NCBI GenBank assembly: GCA_009760885.1
Contig: CM019696.1
Coordinates: 45,345,358-45,409,357 of the forward strand
Direction: 5' to 3'
Source of the DNA: Achatina immaculata
Lineage: Eukaryota; Mollusca; Gastropoda; Stylommatophora; Achatinidae
DNA length: 64,000 nt
Position numbers and translations under genes: made by a program. Below the pieces are notes generated by a model, which was given only the letters and a program-made list of their open reading frames with translations, made no database searches and had not been told where the DNA came from. Of this stretch, positions 62,557 through 64,000 are shown one piece after another (positions within the stretch are counted from its first letter, which is position 1; the number at the start of each line of letters is the position of its first letter).

Positions 62557-62931
62557 GAAGAATCATAAATATGGGAAGTTCATTCAAATGACCATTATGC
62601 AGTTTACAGAAATTATAGTGGAGGGAAAACAATTTTTTTTTTAACTGCAGAATTCTCTTCTTTACGTTTCTGAGATTATTTGACAGCAAGGCTCAAAGTT
62701 CATGCTATGAGAAAACATACGTTTTGCTTTGAATGAAGACGAAATTAGATCAGATTATAAGCTACCAGACAGCGAGGCTCTGACAGGGAGAAGGTATCTC
62801 ACTTCAGACAAGTCTGTTAGATAAGTCATTTCGTGCTTGAAGTAGGCGTAAAATCTTTGTTATTTCATGAGCTTTTTCCCCTTCTGTGATAATGTGAATG
62901 TGATCTTTGGAAGCTTCACGTCAAAGGTATG

Positions 62932-62958
62932 ATATGATATGATATGATATGATATGAT
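62932..62958. repeat. ATGAT pentanucleotide tract
   Basis: GATAT units, then AT repeats to 62976. Confidence 0.9.
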
Positions 62959-63157
62959 ATACATATATATATATATGTATGGCTGAGGAGTGCCTAAGGT
63001 GTGAGAGATATAACAGCATATTGCCACAGCCACAAGCAAAAACGATACCATGAAATAAGGAGCTATTTATTTCACAAAGATTCAGCAGTTGAAGACGTTT
63101 CGATGATGTTCTGTACCTCATGTTTTTGACCAGCTATGAAATTATTCAAACGAAACG

Positions 63158-63295
63158 TAAAGCAGGCCGAAGTTTTGGCTAGAACATTGTTCAAGAAAAC
63201 TTGGCCTTGGCCGAAGTTTGCTAGAACATTGTTCAAGAAAACTTGACCTTGGCCGGAGTTTGCTAGAACATTAGTCAAACGAAACTTGACCTTTG
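63158..63295. repeat. About 42-bp repeat, 3 copies
   Basis: GGCCGAAGTTTGCTAGAACA plus TTGTTCAAGAAAACTTGACC. Confidence 0.92.
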
Positions 63296-63309
63296 CTGGA
63301 TTTCGAAAT

Positions 63310-64000
63310 AATCTTCTTCTTCTTCTTCTTCGTTCGCATTGTCTTTCTATATCTGCAGTCCTGTCTCATGGATAAATTTCACTGTTTTTTGTAACTCATG
63401 AATGGAACCATAGAGCTTATCTTCTTTAGTGGTTTCACTGGGCCAGTAATTATTTCTCAGTGTCTCGTAGTTGATGCAGTTCTGGAGGATATGTTCCACA
63501 GTTTGGGGCACCTGGGCACATGTACATAGATTAGTAGTACCAGCCTTAAACTTTGTATACATATGACTTCGGAGTCGGCTGTGTCCTGTTCGGAGACGGA
63601 AGATGGTGACTTGTTCCTTTCTGTTTAGCATGTGATAGTCATCATGTGGTGGTGTTTGTGGCTTCCTGTAGGTTTTTATCATGCTTTTCTTCTGATTATA
63701 GGTGATTGGTATGTCTGGTTGCTCCATTTCAGTGCCCTCTTTGGCCAGATGGTCAGCTTTCTCATTGCCTGGTATCCCACAGTGGGAGGGAATCCATTGC
63801 AAAGTGACTCCATGTTGTAAGCCAATTTTTGACAAGGCATCCCTAAGGTCTGGTAGTTTGTTGCACTGAAGAGCTTCCAGGACTGATCTTGCATCTGTGA
63901 GAATTACTACAGGACATGTATCAATTCTGGAGTCTGATAGTTTTTCAACTGCAGCAATAATTGCCCTAACTTCTGCATCAAAGTTGTTGCAGTATTTACC
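63310..64000 (-). pseudogene. RTN-7 non-LTR element, RNase H domain and C-terminus (partial at window edge)
   Basis: The minus strand, entering from beyond 64000, reads CNNFDAEVRAIIAAVEKL (RNase H, second acidic region), VVILTDARSVLEALQCNKL (with the TD of the TDSxSA motif), then in 63347-63835 TLQWIPSHCGIPGNEKADHL AKEG (the terminal IPSHxGxxGNExAD block). Then come FRLRTGHSRLRSHMY and the CTCAQ...EHILQNC cysteine/histidine block, ending GLQI-stop. A GAA tail follows (63311-63332 on the plus strand). RNase H removes RNA from RNA-DNA hybrids during retrotransposition; this layout is typical of Jockey-like and related clades. The visible part has one frame change near 63835 (between the two RNase H segments), so it is scored as a probable pseudogene. 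The reverse transcriptase should lie to the right, outside the window. Confidence 0.88.

Overview
The window looks like non-coding, repeat-saturated DNA from an animal nuclear genome. A lophotrochozoan, most likely a gastropod or other mollusc, fits best. That guess rests on the non-LTR retroelement families, the tRNA-derived SINEs, the mariner and hAT relics, and the dense microsatellites and minisatellites; it is not proven by any host gene. I found no convincing host protein-coding exon, no functional tRNA or rRNA gene and no CRISPR array. Almost every long open frame is either a decayed mobile-element protein or a tandem repeat read as codons.

Layout. 0-5 kb: a 37-bp minisatellite split by a complete but dead mariner element, then a 27/54/108-bp hierarchical array split by a short retroelement. 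5-11 kb: retroelement 3' ends and 44-, 32- and 39/29-bp arrays. 11.9-13.4 kb: a giant imperfect AGT trinucleotide array. 14-20 kb: CT-rich DNA, a short hAT-like element, a GAA-tailed dispersed repeat and a reverse-transcriptase pseudogene. 22-29 kb: two more reverse-transcriptase remnants, one with target-site duplications, and arrays. 28.8-36 kb: a cluster of tRNA-derived SINEs, one carrying a 52-bp array. 36-43 kb: minisatellites, a short hAT-like element, and a SINE whose internal 20-bp segment has become a 13-copy array. 43-49 kb: several retroelement remnants, including the best-preserved reverse transcriptase (45.5-46.85 kb), and a 23-copy 37-bp array. 50-60 kb: short hAT-like elements, more LINE ends, a 48-bp array and GGAT/GATA tracts. 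60-64 kb: a 50-bp array, an unusual multi-tier block repeat with a GAA tail, and an RNase H domain of a non-LTR element that runs off the right edge.

How the parts relate. Autonomous non-LTR elements supply the machinery; 5'-truncated copies with short tandem tails (TGA, ATGA, GA, GAA) are scattered everywhere. SINEs and a GAA-tailed repeat probably use that machinery. Pieces of these elements have then been expanded into minisatellites, and other elements have landed inside minisatellites. Families are named here RTN-1 to RTN-10 (non-LTR), S1 to S4 (tRNA-derived SINEs) and R (GAA-tailed repeat); these labels are mine. Unassigned stretches are stated as such.
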